DNA of 64,000 bases, taken from NCBI GenBank assembly GCA_030424865.1, contig JAUHVR010000001.1:124001-188000 (forward strand), written 5' to 3'. The notes under the pieces are model-generated. The model made no database searches, was not told the origin of the DNA, and was given only the letters and a program-made list of their open reading frames with translations. Source of the stretch: Alphaproteobacteria bacterium. Lineage in GTDB: Bacteria > Pseudomonadota > Alphaproteobacteria > Rhodobacterales > Rhodobacteraceae. The position numbers and the translations under genes are program-made. Within the stretch, counting starts at the first letter, position 1, and each line of letters begins with the position of its first letter. Below are positions 41,794-50,690 of this stretch, one piece after another.

Positions 41794-43164
41794 ATGGCCG
41801 CAACGGATCATGTGGATTTCAATCAGTTCATGGAGGGCGTCAAACGCCGCAACCCCGGCCAGCCGGAATTTGTGCAGGCCATTCACGAAGTAGCGCAGGA
41901 TATCTTCGACTTTATCCAGGACAAGGAAGAGTACCACGAATACCAGATCCTGCGCCGCATCGCCGAGCCGGATCGCGTTGTCAGCTTCCGCGTCTGTTGG
42001 GAGGATGACAACAACAACATCCGCGTCCAACGCGGCTGGCGGGTGCAGAACAACAACTCGATCGGGCCTTACAAGGGCGGCATCCGGTTCCACCCCTCGG
42101 TCACGGAAAGCGTGCTGAAGTTTCTGGCGTTTGAGCAGACCTTCAAGAACTCGCTGACCGGGCTTCCGCTGGGCGGCGGCAAGGGGGGCGCGAACTTCAA
42201 CCCCAAGGGCAAATCGGATCACGAGGTCATGCGCTTCTGCCAGAGCTTCATGACCGAGCTCTATCGCCACGTGGGCGCAGATGTGGACGTGCCTGCGGGT
42301 GACATCGGGGTGGGCGCGCGCGAGATCGCCTATATGTTCGGTCAGTACAAACGCATCACCAATCAGTTCACCGGGGTGTTGACCGGCAAGGGGCTGGAGT
42401 ACGGCGGCAGCCTCGTGCGGACCGAGGCGACGGGCTATGGCGCGGTGTACTTCCTGCAGGACATGCTGCGGCGTGCGGGTCAGGACATCGAGGGCAAGAC
42501 GGCGGTGATCTCGGGATCCGGCAACGTGGCGACCCATGCCGCGGAAAAGATCACGCAACTGGGCGGCAAGGTGCTGACGCTCTCGGATTCGCGCGGGTTT
42601 GTGCATGATCCCGATGGTTTCACGCTGGAAAAGATCAACTGGGTCAAAGAGCACAAGACCCGCCGTCGCGGGCGGATTGCGGACTATGCCGAGGAGTTCC
42701 CCGGCGCGACCTTCCACGAGGGCCAGCGGCCCTGGGGTGTGCCCTGTGACATGGCGGCGCCCTGTGCGACGCAGAACGAGCTGAACGGAGAGCAGGCGCG
42801 CACATTGGTGGCCAATGGCTGCAAGGCGGTGACAGAAGGGGCCAACATGCCAACCGATCTGGAAGGGGTCGAGGTCTTCAAAGAGGCGCAGATACTCTTT
42901 GCGCCGGGCAAGGCCGCCAATGCGGGCGGCGTGGCAATGTCGGGGCTGGAGATGAGCCAGAACTCGGCGCGGATTTCCTGGACCGAGGATGATCTGCAGA
43001 CGCGTTTGCGCGATCTGATGCAGGGCATCCACGACAGCTGTCTGCAGTATGGCGTGGCAGATGGCGATCCGGCGGGTGGCGGATATTGCGACTACGTGAA
43101 GGGCGCGAATATCGCAGGCTTCAAGAAGGTTGCGGACGCGATGCTGGCTTACGGGGTCGTTTGA
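41794..43164 (+). CDS. gdhA: Glutamate dehydrogenase (probably NADP-dependent)
   Basis: Hexameric enzyme joining ammonium and 2-oxoglutarate to glutamate, 456 aa. The start at 41794 has GGGAGGG eight bases upstream. GPYKGGIRFHPSVTESVLKFLAFEQTFKNSLT and PLGGGKGGANFNPKGKSD hold the catalytic Lys, DVPAGDIGVGAREIAYMFGQYK the next motif, and VISGSGNVATHAAEKITQLGGKV the nucleotide site; the length matches the NADP-type E. coli enzyme. A 163-base region between the cysE terminator and the start holds no other feature that I can name. Confidence 0.95.
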   Translation: MAATDHVDFNQFMEGVKRRNPGQPEFVQAIHEVAQDIFDFIQDKEEYHEYQILRRIAEPDRVVSFRVCWEDDNNNIRVQRGWRVQNNNSIGPYKGGIRFHPSVTESVLKFLAFEQTFKNSLTGLPLGGGKGGANFNPKGKSDHEVMRFCQSFMTELYRHVGADVDVPAGDIGVGAREIAYMFGQYKRITNQFTGVLTGKGLEYGGSLVRTEATGYGAVYFLQDMLRRAGQDIEGKTAVISGSGNVATHAAEKITQLGGKVLTLSDSRGFVHDPDGFTLEKINWVKEHKTRRRGRIADYAEEFPGATFHEGQRPWGVPCDMAAPCATQNELNGEQARTLVANGCKAVTEGANMPTDLEGVEVFKEAQILFAPGKAANAGGVAMSGLEMSQNSARISWTEDDLQTRLRDLMQGIHDSCLQYGVADGDPAGGGYCDYVKGANIAGFKKVADAMLAYGVV

Positions 43165-43175
43165 TTTTCCTTCGG

Positions 43176-43197
43176 GCGCGGGGCCTGGGCCCCGCGC
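43176..43197. terminator. GC-rich hairpin between convergent gdhA and pdhC
   Basis: GCGCGGGGCC pairs perfectly with GGCCCCGCGC around a 2-base turn. Neither side has a proper T-run, so it may be a weak bidirectional terminator. Confidence 0.4.
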
Positions 43198-43203
43198 TTG
43201 CCC

Positions 43204-44487
43204 TCAGGCCAGCATGGCCATCGGGTTTTCAAGGTTGTCCTTGATCGCCGCCAGCAATTCCGCGCCAAGGGCACCGTCGATCACCCTGTGATCAACGCTG
43301 AGGGTGACGGACATGACGGTGGCGACCGAAAGCTCTCCGTCCGCACTCACGACCGGTTTCTTCACGCCAGCGCCGACGGCGAGGATCGCGCCGTGGGGCG
43401 GGTTGATGACGGCGTCGAAATTCTCGATCCCCATCATCCCGAGGTTCGAGATCGCAAAGCTTCCGCCCTGGTATTCATGCGGGGCGAGCTTGCGGTCCCG
43501 GGCGCGGGTGGCGAGGTCTTTCATCTCGGCTGAGAGGGCTGAGAGAGATTTGGTATCGGCGTCTTTCAAGACCGGCGTGAAAAGCCCGCCTTCGATGGCG
43601 ACGGCCACGGCGACATCCGAGGGCGTGAGCTTGATGATCCGGTCGCCGGCCCAGATGGCGTTGGCCTCGGGCACCGCTTGCAGGGCGGCAGCGCAGGCCT
43701 TGATGACGAAGTCATTGACGGAAAGCTTGACGCCGCGCGAGGCCAGTTGCGCGTTGATTTCGCTGCGGAATTTCAAAAGTGCATCCAGCTGGATGTCGCG
43801 GCGCAGGTAGAAGTGCGGGATGGTCTGCTTGGCCTCAGTCAGGCGCGCGGCGATGGTGCGGCGCATGCCGTCGAGCGGTACTTCCGTGATCTCGCGGCCT
43901 TCGTACATGGCGAGGATCTGATCGGCGTTGACCGATGGTGCGGGCGCCGGAGCCGCGGCAGGCGCGGGGGCGGCCTTGGGTTGGGGGGCTGGAGCCGCAG
44001 CGGCGGCCTCGACATCGGCCTTGACGATGCGGCCACGGGGGCCGGTGCCGGTGATGCTGGCAAGGTCGAGCCCCTTGTCGGCCGCGATACGGCGGGCGAG
44101 CGGTGAGGCGAAGACGCGGTCGCCCTTGGCAGCAGCCGGGGGGGCGGCTTTCTCGGCGACCCCTTTGGGGGCCTCCTCGGCAGCCGCGGCGGGCTGCGCC
44201 GCCGGTGCAGGTGTCGAGGTTGCGCTGATATCCTCGGCGTTTTCGCCGTCTTCGAGCAGGACGGCGATGGGGGTGTTGACCTTGACGGCCTCGGTCCCTT
44301 CAGAGATCAGGATCTTGCCGATGGTGCCTTCGTCGACGGCCTCGAATTCCATCGTGGCCTTGTCCGTTTCGATCTCGGCGATCACGTCACCCGAGGCGAC
44401 GGTGTCACCTTCCTTGACCAGCCATTTGGCAAGTGTGCCTTCCTCCATTGTGGGCGAGAGGGCGGGCATCAGGAGTTCAATGGGCAT
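43204..44487 (-). CDS. pdhC: Pyruvate dehydrogenase E2, dihydrolipoamide acetyltransferase
   Basis: Core of the pyruvate dehydrogenase complex, 427 aa from the Met at 44487 with GGAG upstream. The order is: a lipoyl domain (residues 1-80, lipoylated Lys in [15 protein letters not shown]), an Ala/Pro linker, a peripheral-subunit-binding domain (about 125-165, [35 protein letters not shown]), a second Ala/Pro linker, and the catalytic domain (about 200-427) with [16 protein letters not shown], the His/Asp acyltransferase motif. It is the last gene of the operon; lpd is not in the window. Confidence 0.97.
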   Translation of the reverse strand: MPIELLMPALSPTMEEGTLAKWLVKEGDTVASGDVIAEIETDKATMEFEAVDEGTIGKILISEGTEAVKVNTPIAVLLEDGENAEDISATSTPAPAAQPAAAAEEAPKGVAEKAAPPAAAKGDRVFASPLARRIAADKGLDLASITGTGPRGRIVKADVEAAAAAPAPQPKAAPAPAAAPAPAPSVNADQILAMYEGREITEVPLDGMRRTIAARLTEAKQTIPHFYLRRDIQLDALLKFRSEINAQLASRGVKLSVNDFVIKACAAALQAVPEANAIWAGDRIIKLTPSDVAVAVAIEGGLFTPVLKDADTKSLSALSAEMKDLATRARDRKLAPHEYQGGSFAISNLGMMGIENFDAVINPPHGAILAVGAGVKKPVVSADGELSVATVMSVTLSVDHRVIDGALGAELLAAIKDNLENPMAMLA

Positions 44488-44752
44488 CTTCGGTCTCCTC
44501 GATGAGGGTGACGAGGTGATAGGGTTTGCGCGGCGCGCGGTTTTCGGCGCGCGCGGCGATGGCCGTGTGCAGCGCGGCGCTGTGGCGCGCGATCCATTCA
44601 TAGGCCTCTTGGTGGGTGGGGCGTTCGTCGAGGCGCAGCCCCTGCATCAAGCATTCGGGGACAAAGGCTTGCAACTCGCGGCCTGCGATTTCGGCCTTGA
44701 GGCGATAGGCCTCGCGCGCGGCGTCGCGCCCCATGACCTGGACCGCGCTCAC
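44477..44752 (-). CDS. DUF5076-type protein inside the pdh operon
   Basis: Protein of 91 aa, [65 protein letters not shown]..., starting at GTG within a GTGA overlap with pdhB and overlapping pdhC by 11 nt. I recall small proteins of this kind (DUF5076) at this position in alphaproteobacterial pdh operons. The coupling to pdhB and pdhC implies a link to the complex, but no role is known. Confidence 0.75.
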   Translation of the reverse strand: MSAVQVMGRDAAREAYRLKAEIAGRELQAFVPECLMQGLRLDERPTHQEAYEWIARHSAALHTAIAARAENRAPRKPYHLVTLIEETEDAH

Positions 44753-46122
44753 CGGTAGGTGACCTGTTTGACGGCGGCGATGACCTCGTCCGTGGTCACC
44801 AGCGCCAGTTTTTCCAGGTTCGCGGCATAGGGCATGGGAACGTCCTTGCCGGTGAGGTTGATCACCGGGGCGTCGAGCCAGTCAAAGGCGTTTTGCATGA
44901 GGTATGCCGAAAGGTGGTTGCCGATGGAGGCGACCGGGAAGCCCTCTTCGACCGTCACGCAGCGGTTGGTTTTCTGGACCGAGGCCAGCAGGGTGTCGTA
45001 GTCAATAGGGCGCAGGGTGCGCAGGTCGATGACCTCGGCACTGATGCCTTCAGCTGCGAGTTTGTCTGCGGCTTCAAGGGCATAGGTCATGCCGATGCCG
45101 AAGCTCACGAGGGTCACGTCGGTGCCCTCACGCCAGATGCGGGCCTTGCCGAAGGGGACGGTGAAATCCTCCATCTGGGGCACGTCGAAGCTGCGCCCAT
45201 AGAGGATCTCGTTTTCGAGGAAGATCACCGGGTTGGGGTCGCGGATGGCGGATTTCAGCAGGCCCTTGGCGTCGGAGGCGGAGTAGGGCATCGCCACTTT
45301 AAGGCCCGGGATATGGGCGTACCAGGCAGCGTAGTCCTGGCTGTGCTGGGCCGCGACGCGGGCGGCGGCGCCGTTGGGGCCGCGGAAGACCATGGGCGCG
45401 CCCATCTGGCCGCCGGACATATAAAGCGTCTTGGCGGCGGAGTTGACGATCTGATCCATCGCCTGCATGGCGAAGTTGAAAGTCATGAACTCGACAATGG
45501 GTTTGAGACCGCCAAAGGCCGCGCCGACGGCGATGCCGGCAAAGCCGTGTTCGGTGATCGGCGTGTCGATGACGCGGCGAGCGCCGAATTCATCGAGCAG
45601 ACCCTGGCTGATCTTGTAGGCGCCCTGGTATTCGGCGACCTCCTCGCCCATCAGGTAGACGTCTTCGTCACGGCGCATTTCCTCGGCCATGGCATCGCGC
45701 AGGGCCTCGCGGACGGTTTGCTGCTTGAGCGGCGTGTCCTCGGGCCAGTCCTGGGTGAGGGTGGGCGCGGGAAGGGGGGCGGCCTGCTCGGCGACCCCTT
45801 GGGGGGCCACCTCGACGGCCGCGGCGGGCTGCGCCGCCGGGACGGCTGCAGATGTGGGCGCGCCGTCGGGGACCGCTTCGCCCTCTTCGGTCAGAACGGC
45901 GATGGGGGTGTTGACCTTGACGCCTTGCGTGCCCTCGGGGATCAGGATCTTGCCGAGGATGCCTTCGTCTACGGCCTCGAACTCCATCGTGGCCTTGTCG
46001 GTTTCGATCTCGGCCAGGATGTCGCCCGAGCTGACGGCATCGCCTTCCTTGACCAGCCATTTGGCCAGAGTGCCTTCTTCCATCGTGGGCGACAGTGCGG
46101 GCATCAGAACTTCGGTTGCCAT
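44749..46122 (-). CDS. pdhB: Pyruvate dehydrogenase E1 beta with N-terminal lipoyl domain
   Basis: Protein of 457 aa. Residues 1-80 are a lipoyl domain ([45 protein letters not shown]) nearly identical to that of pdhC, followed by an Ala/Pro linker. The E1 beta domain (about 130-457) has [60 protein letters not shown] and [21 protein letters not shown] lipoyl-bearing E1 beta is a known alphaproteobacterial feature. The start abuts the stop of the upstream membrane-protein gene. Confidence 0.97.
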   Translation of the reverse strand: MATEVLMPALSPTMEEGTLAKWLVKEGDAVSSGDILAEIETDKATMEFEAVDEGILGKILIPEGTQGVKVNTPIAVLTEEGEAVPDGAPTSAAVPAAQPAAAVEVAPQGVAEQAAPLPAPTLTQDWPEDTPLKQQTVREALRDAMAEEMRRDEDVYLMGEEVAEYQGAYKISQGLLDEFGARRVIDTPITEHGFAGIAVGAAFGGLKPIVEFMTFNFAMQAMDQIVNSAAKTLYMSGGQMGAPMVFRGPNGAAARVAAQHSQDYAAWYAHIPGLKVAMPYSASDAKGLLKSAIRDPNPVIFLENEILYGRSFDVPQMEDFTVPFGKARIWREGTDVTLVSFGIGMTYALEAADKLAAEGISAEVIDLRTLRPIDYDTLLASVQKTNRCVTVEEGFPVASIGNHLSAYLMQNAFDWLDAPVINLTGKDVPMPYAANLEKLALVTTDEVIAAVKQVTYR

Positions 46123-46527
46123 TTATGCAGCCTCCAGAGTGGATATAAGGACAGTCAAAACTGTACCTGTTACGCTAACCAAAGTGGTCACTGCCACGGT
46201 GGCGGCGGAAAGGATCAATGACGCGCGCCAGGTTGGGCGCGACTTGCTGATCCGTGCTTTGAGGAAGGTCTTGATTGCAAGCGTATAGCTGGCAATCCCG
46301 ACAGCCACGGCTGCCAGAATAAAGAGCAGCAAGCTGCCCAGACCAGAGCTCAAGGGAAACCGCATAGCGACTATCAAAAACACGGCAATGGCGGTGAAAG
46401 CGACCTGTGCCAAGACGACGGCCAGAAAGGTGCTGAACCAGCTTGGTGGGCCGAATTGCACCCAACGGGTTCCGTAGTGGATCCACAGCGCGGTGAGTAT
46501 CGTCGAGACCAGAAACCCAAGCAGCAT
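46123..46527 (-). CDS. Four-helix membrane protein inserted between pdhA and pdhB
   Basis: Protein of 134 aa with four hydrophobic segments (about 1-16, 30-52, 62-85, 103-128): MLLGFLVSTILTALWIHYG, FLAVVLAQVAFTAIAVFLIVAM, LLLFILAAVAVGIASYTLAI and LILSAATVAVTTLVSVTGTVLTVL. It ends one base before pdhB begins and starts three bases after the VOC gene stop, so it is embedded in the operon. I do not recognise the family; the basic loop KTFLKARISKSRPTWR should be cytoplasmic. Confidence 0.7.
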   Translation of the reverse strand: MLLGFLVSTILTALWIHYGTRWVQFGPPSWFSTFLAVVLAQVAFTAIAVFLIVAMRFPLSSGLGSLLLFILAAVAVGIASYTLAIKTFLKARISKSRPTWRASLILSAATVAVTTLVSVTGTVLTVLISTLEAA

Positions 46528-46530
46528 GCC

Positions 46531-46923
46531 TTATTTCTCCGTCTCGGCGGGCGTGATCATTCCGACAACATTGCCCTGACCGTCCTCGACATATGCTGCG
46601 CGGCCGATGCCGGGGTAATCCGTGGGGGGCAGGGCTTCGGCGCCCCCGTTGGCCAGTGCCCAGGCGTAGCGGTCGTCGCAACTGTCGACTTCAAAGGTCA
46701 TGGTGCCGCCGCGTATCGCCGTTCCGGGGGCGTGGGCCGTGTCGGGGCGGGTCATCATGCCAAGCGTCAAGCCTTGGCCTTCGCCGACGCCTGCACCCTC
46801 GGCGATCCAGTACTCCATGTCCTCTGCCATGGGATGTGCGGTGAAAGTCCAGTAAAACAGGCCGCCGTAGAAGGCCCTGGCGGCGGTCATGTCGGCGGCA
46901 TAGATTTCAAAGTGAGGCATCAC
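46531..46923 (-). CDS. VOC-family (glyoxalase-like) protein in the pdh operon
   Basis: Protein of 130 aa, MMPHFEIYAADMTAARAFYGGLFYWTF..., the beta-alpha-beta-beta-beta pattern of the vicinal oxygen chelate fold with FEIYAADMTAARAFYG in the first module and AYVEDGQGNVVGMITPA at the end. One module repeat is seen, so it would act as a dimer. It overlaps the end of pdhA by 4 nt. Substrate unknown; a link to 2-oxoacid or methylglyoxal chemistry would be a guess. Confidence 0.82.
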   Translation of the reverse strand: MMPHFEIYAADMTAARAFYGGLFYWTFTAHPMAEDMEYWIAEGAGVGEGQGLTLGMMTRPDTAHAPGTAIRGGTMTFEVDSCDDRYAWALANGGAEALPPTDYPGIGRAAYVEDGQGNVVGMITPAETEK

Positions 46924-47915
46924 GACACCTCGGCATAGATGTCGGTGTAAAGCTCATCGACCGGCGGCTCGGGGCTTTCGCGTGAGAAATCGGCGCTGGC
47001 GTTGACGATGGCCTTGATCTCTTTGTCGATCGCCTTGAGGTCGTCCTCGGTTGCGTGTTTGCCGGTCAGCAGCAGGTCACGCACGTGGTCGATGGGGTCG
47101 CGTTCCTCGCGCATTTTCTGCACCTCTTCGCGGGTGCGGTACTTGGCCGGATCAGACATCGAGTGGCCGCGATAGCGGTAGGTTTTGACCTCGAGGATAT
47201 AGGGCCCCTTGCCCGCGCGGCAGTGGGCGACTGCCTTTTCGCCGGCGGCCTTGACGGCCAAGACATCCATGCCATCGACGGCCTCTCCGGGGATGCCAAA
47301 GGCCTCGCCCCGGGTGTAGATATCGGGGGTCGAGGTTGAGCGTTTCATCGCTGTGCCCATGGCGTACTGGTTGTTTTCAATGACAAAAACCACCGGCAGA
47401 TCCCAAAGCGCCGCCATGTTGAACGTCTCGTAGACCTGGCCTTGGTTGGCTGCACCATCGCCGAAATAGGTGAAGGTCACGCGACCGTTGTCTTTGTATT
47501 TGTCCGCAAAGGCCAGACCTGCGCCAATCGGAACCTGGGCGCCGACAATCCCATGGCCGCCGTAGAAATGCTTTTCGGCCGAGAACATGTGCATCGAGCC
47601 GCCCTTGCCTTTGGAATAGCCGCCGATGCGCCCCGTCAGCTCGGCCATGACGCCATTGGGGTCCATCCCGCAGGCCAGCATGTGGCCGTGATCGCGGTAG
47701 CTGGTGATGCGCTTGTCGCCCTCCTCGGTTGCGGCCTCAAGGCCGACAACCACGGCTTCCTGGCCGATGTAAAGGTGGCAGAACCCGCCGATCAGACCCA
47801 TGCCGTAAAGCTGGCCGGCCTTCTCTTCGAAGCGGCGGATCAGCAGCATGTCGCGGTAAAATTGCGTCAGCTCGTCTGCCGACACGTTCGAGGCCTTAGG
47901 CTTCCTGGCCGCCAT
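46920..47915 (-). CDS. pdhA: Pyruvate dehydrogenase E1 alpha
   Basis: Thiamine-diphosphate subunit of pyruvate dehydrogenase, 331 aa from the Met at 47915 with GGGAGG upstream (an earlier TTG in frame is unlikely). FYRDMLLIRRFEEKAGQLYGMGLIGGFCHLYIGQEA, RDHGHMLACGM, the ThDP motif YFGDGAANQGQVYETFNMAALW and the phosphorylation-loop-like RYRGHSMSDPAKYRTREEV are present. It leads a five-gene-plus operon: pdhA, VOC, membrane protein, pdhB, DUF5076, pdhC. Confidence 0.97.
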   Translation of the reverse strand: MAARKPKASNVSADELTQFYRDMLLIRRFEEKAGQLYGMGLIGGFCHLYIGQEAVVVGLEAATEEGDKRITSYRDHGHMLACGMDPNGVMAELTGRIGGYSKGKGGSMHMFSAEKHFYGGHGIVGAQVPIGAGLAFADKYKDNGRVTFTYFGDGAANQGQVYETFNMAALWDLPVVFVIENNQYAMGTAMKRSTSTPDIYTRGEAFGIPGEAVDGMDVLAVKAAGEKAVAHCRAGKGPYILEVKTYRYRGHSMSDPAKYRTREEVQKMREERDPIDHVRDLLLTGKHATEDDLKAIDKEIKAIVNASADFSRESPEPPVDELYTDIYAEVS

Positions 47916-47936
47916 GCCATGCCCTCCCAAGCGATA

Positions 47937-47950
47937 GTTTAGAGTTAAAC
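47937..47950. promoter_or_regulatory. Inverted repeat GTTTA-N4-TAAAC upstream of pdhA
   Basis: Perfect 5-bp arms, centred about 28 bases before the pdhA ATG. It could be an operator for a dimeric regulator or part of the promoter; no regulator is assigned. Confidence 0.3.
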
Positions 47951-48047
47951 GTTTTTTGAAGCTTAGAGCGGGGAAGAGGGTGAGTAAAGAGGCTGCCGCG
48001 CGGCAATCGTGTGCCTTACGGGTGCCGAAATGCGCGGCAGCCTCAAC

Positions 48048-48356
48048 TCAGCGCACGACGAGTTCGTCGGCGCGGACCACACCCAGGATATCCCGGGCCT
48101 GTTCATCCAGCAGATCCAGGTCCAGATATTCATCGGACAATCTGCGGGTCAGGTTCTCCATTCGGGCCACATCGGCCTTCAAGGCGGCAAGCCGCTGATC
48201 CAACGCCTGCGCTTCCAACTCGATCTCGGCCCGGCGAAACAGGCCAAAGTCTCCTTGCACGGCGGCGAAGGTGAAATAAATGGCCAAGCTGAACGCCACG
48301 GCGAAGTACGCAATTGCGCCCAGGGCGGGGCGCCGGGATGATACCAGTGACGTCAT
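48048..48356 (-). CDS. FtsB/DivIC-type septum formation initiator protein
   Basis: Protein of 102 aa from the Met at 48356. One N-terminal transmembrane helix (about 13-34, LGAIAYFAVAFSLAIYFTFAAV) is followed by a periplasmic coiled-coil (about 40-80, RRAEIELEAQALDQRLAALKADVARMENLTRRLSDEYLDLDLLDEQARDILG). The closing EQARDILGVVRADELVV is typical of FtsB/DivIC. It would act in the divisome with FtsL and FtsQ. It lies upstream of pdhA on the same strand, about 130 bp away, a position common in alphaproteobacteria. Confidence 0.88.
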   Translation of the reverse strand: MTSLVSSRRPALGAIAYFAVAFSLAIYFTFAAVQGDFGLFRRAEIELEAQALDQRLAALKADVARMENLTRRLSDEYLDLDLLDEQARDILGVVRADELVVR

Positions 48357-48503
48357 ATACAACTGCCTCGATTGCGTCTCTTGATCGGACGCTGCGGCGA
48401 GTATGCCACAACTGATTCGCAAAAGGAATCCCTCTTGTTGACGAAGTGCATGGCTGACACGAATCCGTTACCGTCATCGGGGGGGCCGCAACAGCGAGGG
48501 GGC

Positions 48504-49502
48504 ATGCGACATCTGCTGATCAGCGCGATCCTTCTGTTGGCCGCCTGCGCGCCGCGCGGGACGATTTCGCTGGTCGAAGGCGCACACGTTCCCGGGGCCG
48601 TGGTGCAACCCGTCTTTGTCGCCACGAACCGGAACCGTCAGGGCACGGGGCGGGATACCGTTGTGCACCAGACCTTCGGTGACGCCCGCAACAATCGGAT
48701 GAGCTATGGGCGCTTCGACCTGTCCATCCCTGCCAGCCATCAGGTGGGTCAGATCGAATGGCCGGGCAATGCCCGCCCTGATCCGGCCCGCCATATTGTT
48801 GGTGTGGGTGGCGAAGTCTATGCGGACAGGCACGCTTTCATAAGCGACCTCAGGGCCAAAGCCGGTCCCGCAGGGGAAATCGTGGTGTCGGTCCACGGCT
48901 ACAACGTGAACATCGCCGAGGCGATCTATCGACTGGGGCAGGTGGCCCACGACTACGACGCATCGGTGCCGGTCGTGGCGTTTTCCTGGCCGTCGTCCGG
49001 CAGCACGCAGGGCTATGTCTACGACCGGGACAGCGTGATCTTTACCCGTGACGCACTCGAAGACTTCCTGACCGCCCTGCAGGATCAGGGCGGTTTCCGG
49101 ATCACCATCGTTGCACATTCCATGGGAACTCAGTTGGTGATGGAGACACTTCGCCAGATGTCGATCGGCGGGCGCGGGCGCTACATTCAGGCCTTGCAGG
49201 GCGTGGCGCTGATCTCTCCCGACATTGACGAAGATGTCTTTGTCGCGCAGGCGGCCCGGATCTCACCCTTTCCGCAGCCCTTTGTCGTCATGGCCTCCAG
49301 CCGGGATCGCGTCCTCGGGCTGTCAGCTTTCCTGACCGGGCGCAGCCAGCGGCTTGGGTCGATCAGCGACCCCGAAAAGCTGGCGGGTCTGCCGATCCGC
49401 CTGATCGACCTGTCGCAGTTCGAAGGCGGCGTGGCCAGCGGCCACAGTACGGCCTTTACAGCGCCTGCGGCCATCGCGGCCCTGCGCGAGCTTGAGCCAT
49501 AA
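48504..49502 (+). CDS. Lipoprotein alpha/beta-hydrolase (DUF900-type esterase)
   Basis: Protein of 332 aa. MRHLLISAILLLAACAPRG is a lipoprotein signal with lipobox LLAAC (Cys15), so it should be membrane-anchored outside the cytoplasm. EIVVSVHGYNVNIAEAIYRLGQVAHDY supplies the oxyanion region, ITIVAHSMGTQLVMETLR holds the nucleophile Ser, and late Asp/His (SSRDRVLG, SGHSTAF) complete a triad. The length and motifs match the DUF900 esterases. The ATG at 48504 has GAGGGGG upstream; a long N-terminal extension in the open frame is not used. Confidence 0.88.
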   Translation: MRHLLISAILLLAACAPRGTISLVEGAHVPGAVVQPVFVATNRNRQGTGRDTVVHQTFGDARNNRMSYGRFDLSIPASHQVGQIEWPGNARPDPARHIVGVGGEVYADRHAFISDLRAKAGPAGEIVVSVHGYNVNIAEAIYRLGQVAHDYDASVPVVAFSWPSSGSTQGYVYDRDSVIFTRDALEDFLTALQDQGGFRITIVAHSMGTQLVMETLRQMSIGGRGRYIQALQGVALISPDIDEDVFVAQAARISPFPQPFVVMASSRDRVLGLSAFLTGRSQRLGSISDPEKLAGLPIRLIDLSQFEGGVASGHSTAFTAPAAIAALRELEP

Positions 49503-49533
49503 AAAAACGCGGGCCCCGCCGGGGGACCCGCGT
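49501..49533 (-). terminator. Terminator of fba (reverse strand)
   Basis: A CGCGGGTCCCC-type stem around GCCG lies 25 bases past the fba stop and is followed on the reverse strand by seven T. The T-run overlaps the stop codon of the convergent esterase gene, so the two genes share this border. Confidence 0.85.
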
Positions 49534-49557
49534 CTGTCAAAACCTGAGGGGCGTGGC

Positions 49558-50487
49558 TTATTCGCGACCCTTGTAGATGTCGACCAACTTGCCCAGCATT
49601 GCCAGCGCGTCCTCGCGCGAACGCTGGAAGCTGTTGCGCCCAATGATCGAGCCATTGCCGCCGCCGTCGCGGATCGCGCGGGCGTCGTCATAGACGCTGT
49701 CGGCGCCTTTCTTGGCCCCACCCGAGAACACGATGATCCGGCGACCGTTGAATGCCGACTGCACGCAGTGACGCACGCGGGCGGCCTGGGTGGCCACGTC
49801 GATCTCTTGCTCTTCGTAGACCTTCTTGGCCTCGGGCAGCATCAGGTGATCGGTCGACAGCTTGATCTTGATGATGTGTGCACCCAGCAAAGCGGCCATG
49901 TGACCGGCATAGGCCGCCACGTCGATCGCGGTTTCGCCATCCTTGGTCACACCTTCGCCGCGCGGATAGGACCAGATCACCGTGGCCACACCCTTGGCCG
50001 CGGCCTCTTTGCGCATCTCGACGATCTCTTCCATCATGTCGATGGCCATGTCCGAGCCCGGATAGATCGTGAAACCGATCGCCGCACAGCCCAGACGCAG
50101 CGCGTCATCGACGCTGGCGGTCACGGCCTGGTTCTTGCCCGCGGTGCCCGACATCAGCGAGTTGGCCGAGTTCACCTTGAGGATCGTCGGGATCTGACCG
50201 GCAAAGGTATCAGCGCCCGCTTCCAGCGGCCCCAGAGGCGCGGCATAGGCGTTCAAACCGGCGTCGATTGCCAGCTTGTAGTGATAATGCGGGTCATAGC
50301 CTTCGGCGTTCGGAGCAAAGGAACGTGCCGGACCGTGTTCGAACCCCTGGTCAACGGGCAGGATGATCATCTTGCCGGTGCCCCCCAGTTTGCCGGTCAT
50401 CAGCATCCGGTTCAGGTTGGCTTTGACGCCCGGCGTTTCACCTTCGTAATAGGAAAGAATACGGCTGACGGTACGTGTGGATTTCAT
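49558..50487 (-). CDS. Class I fructose-bisphosphate aldolase (FbaB/DhnA family)
   Basis: Enzyme of 309 aa that cleaves or forms fructose 1,6-bisphosphate. MIILPVDQGFEHGPARSFAPNAEGYDPHYHYKLAIDAGLNAYAAPLG, VTASVDDALRLGCAAIGFTIYPGS, TVIWSYPRGEG, AHIIKIKLSTDHL (Schiff-base Lys in IKIKL) and RRIIVFSGGAKKGADSVYDDARAIRDGGGNGSIIGRN are the FbaB pattern, with no zinc ligands of class II. It lies near pgk on the same strand, separated by a cyclase gene. A LacI-like palindrome lies about 75-87 bp upstream of the start. Confidence 0.95.
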   Translation of the reverse strand: MKSTRTVSRILSYYEGETPGVKANLNRMLMTGKLGGTGKMIILPVDQGFEHGPARSFAPNAEGYDPHYHYKLAIDAGLNAYAAPLGPLEAGADTFAGQIPTILKVNSANSLMSGTAGKNQAVTASVDDALRLGCAAIGFTIYPGSDMAIDMMEEIVEMRKEAAAKGVATVIWSYPRGEGVTKDGETAIDVAAYAGHMAALLGAHIIKIKLSTDHLMLPEAKKVYEEQEIDVATQAARVRHCVQSAFNGRRIIVFSGGAKKGADSVYDDARAIRDGGGNGSIIGRNSFQRSREDALAMLGKLVDIYKGRE

Positions 50488-50560
50488 GAGTAATGATCCT
50501 CGTTGGGAAGAAATGTGCTCGCGCCACCGGCATATGCGGCAGCGCGGCGTCGCGCAATTG

Positions 50561-50574
50561 TGGTAGCGCTAACG
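50561..50574. promoter_or_regulatory. LacI-type palindrome TGGTAGCGCTAACG upstream of fba
   Basis: The centre TAGCGCTA is a perfect palindrome and 10 of 12 inner positions are symmetrical. This is the shape bound by LacI-family regulators of central carbon metabolism such as CceR in Rhodobacter. It lies about 75-87 bases before the fba ATG. Regulator inferred. Confidence 0.45.
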
Positions 50575-50690
50575 ATCTCGGTGTTTGCGTTATCATGAAG
50601 GTTTCATGTCAGCTGATCGGCCAAAACGCGGCGAAATCTGCGAAATGGGGAATTCGCGCCTCATTCCGCCCGGGCTGGGGCGCAACACGT

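Noticed and set aside
44893-46221. Forward open frame of 442 codons antisense to pdhB
   Set aside because: It is the mirror of the lipoyl and E1 beta sequence, with Gly/Val/His-rich composition and no domain.
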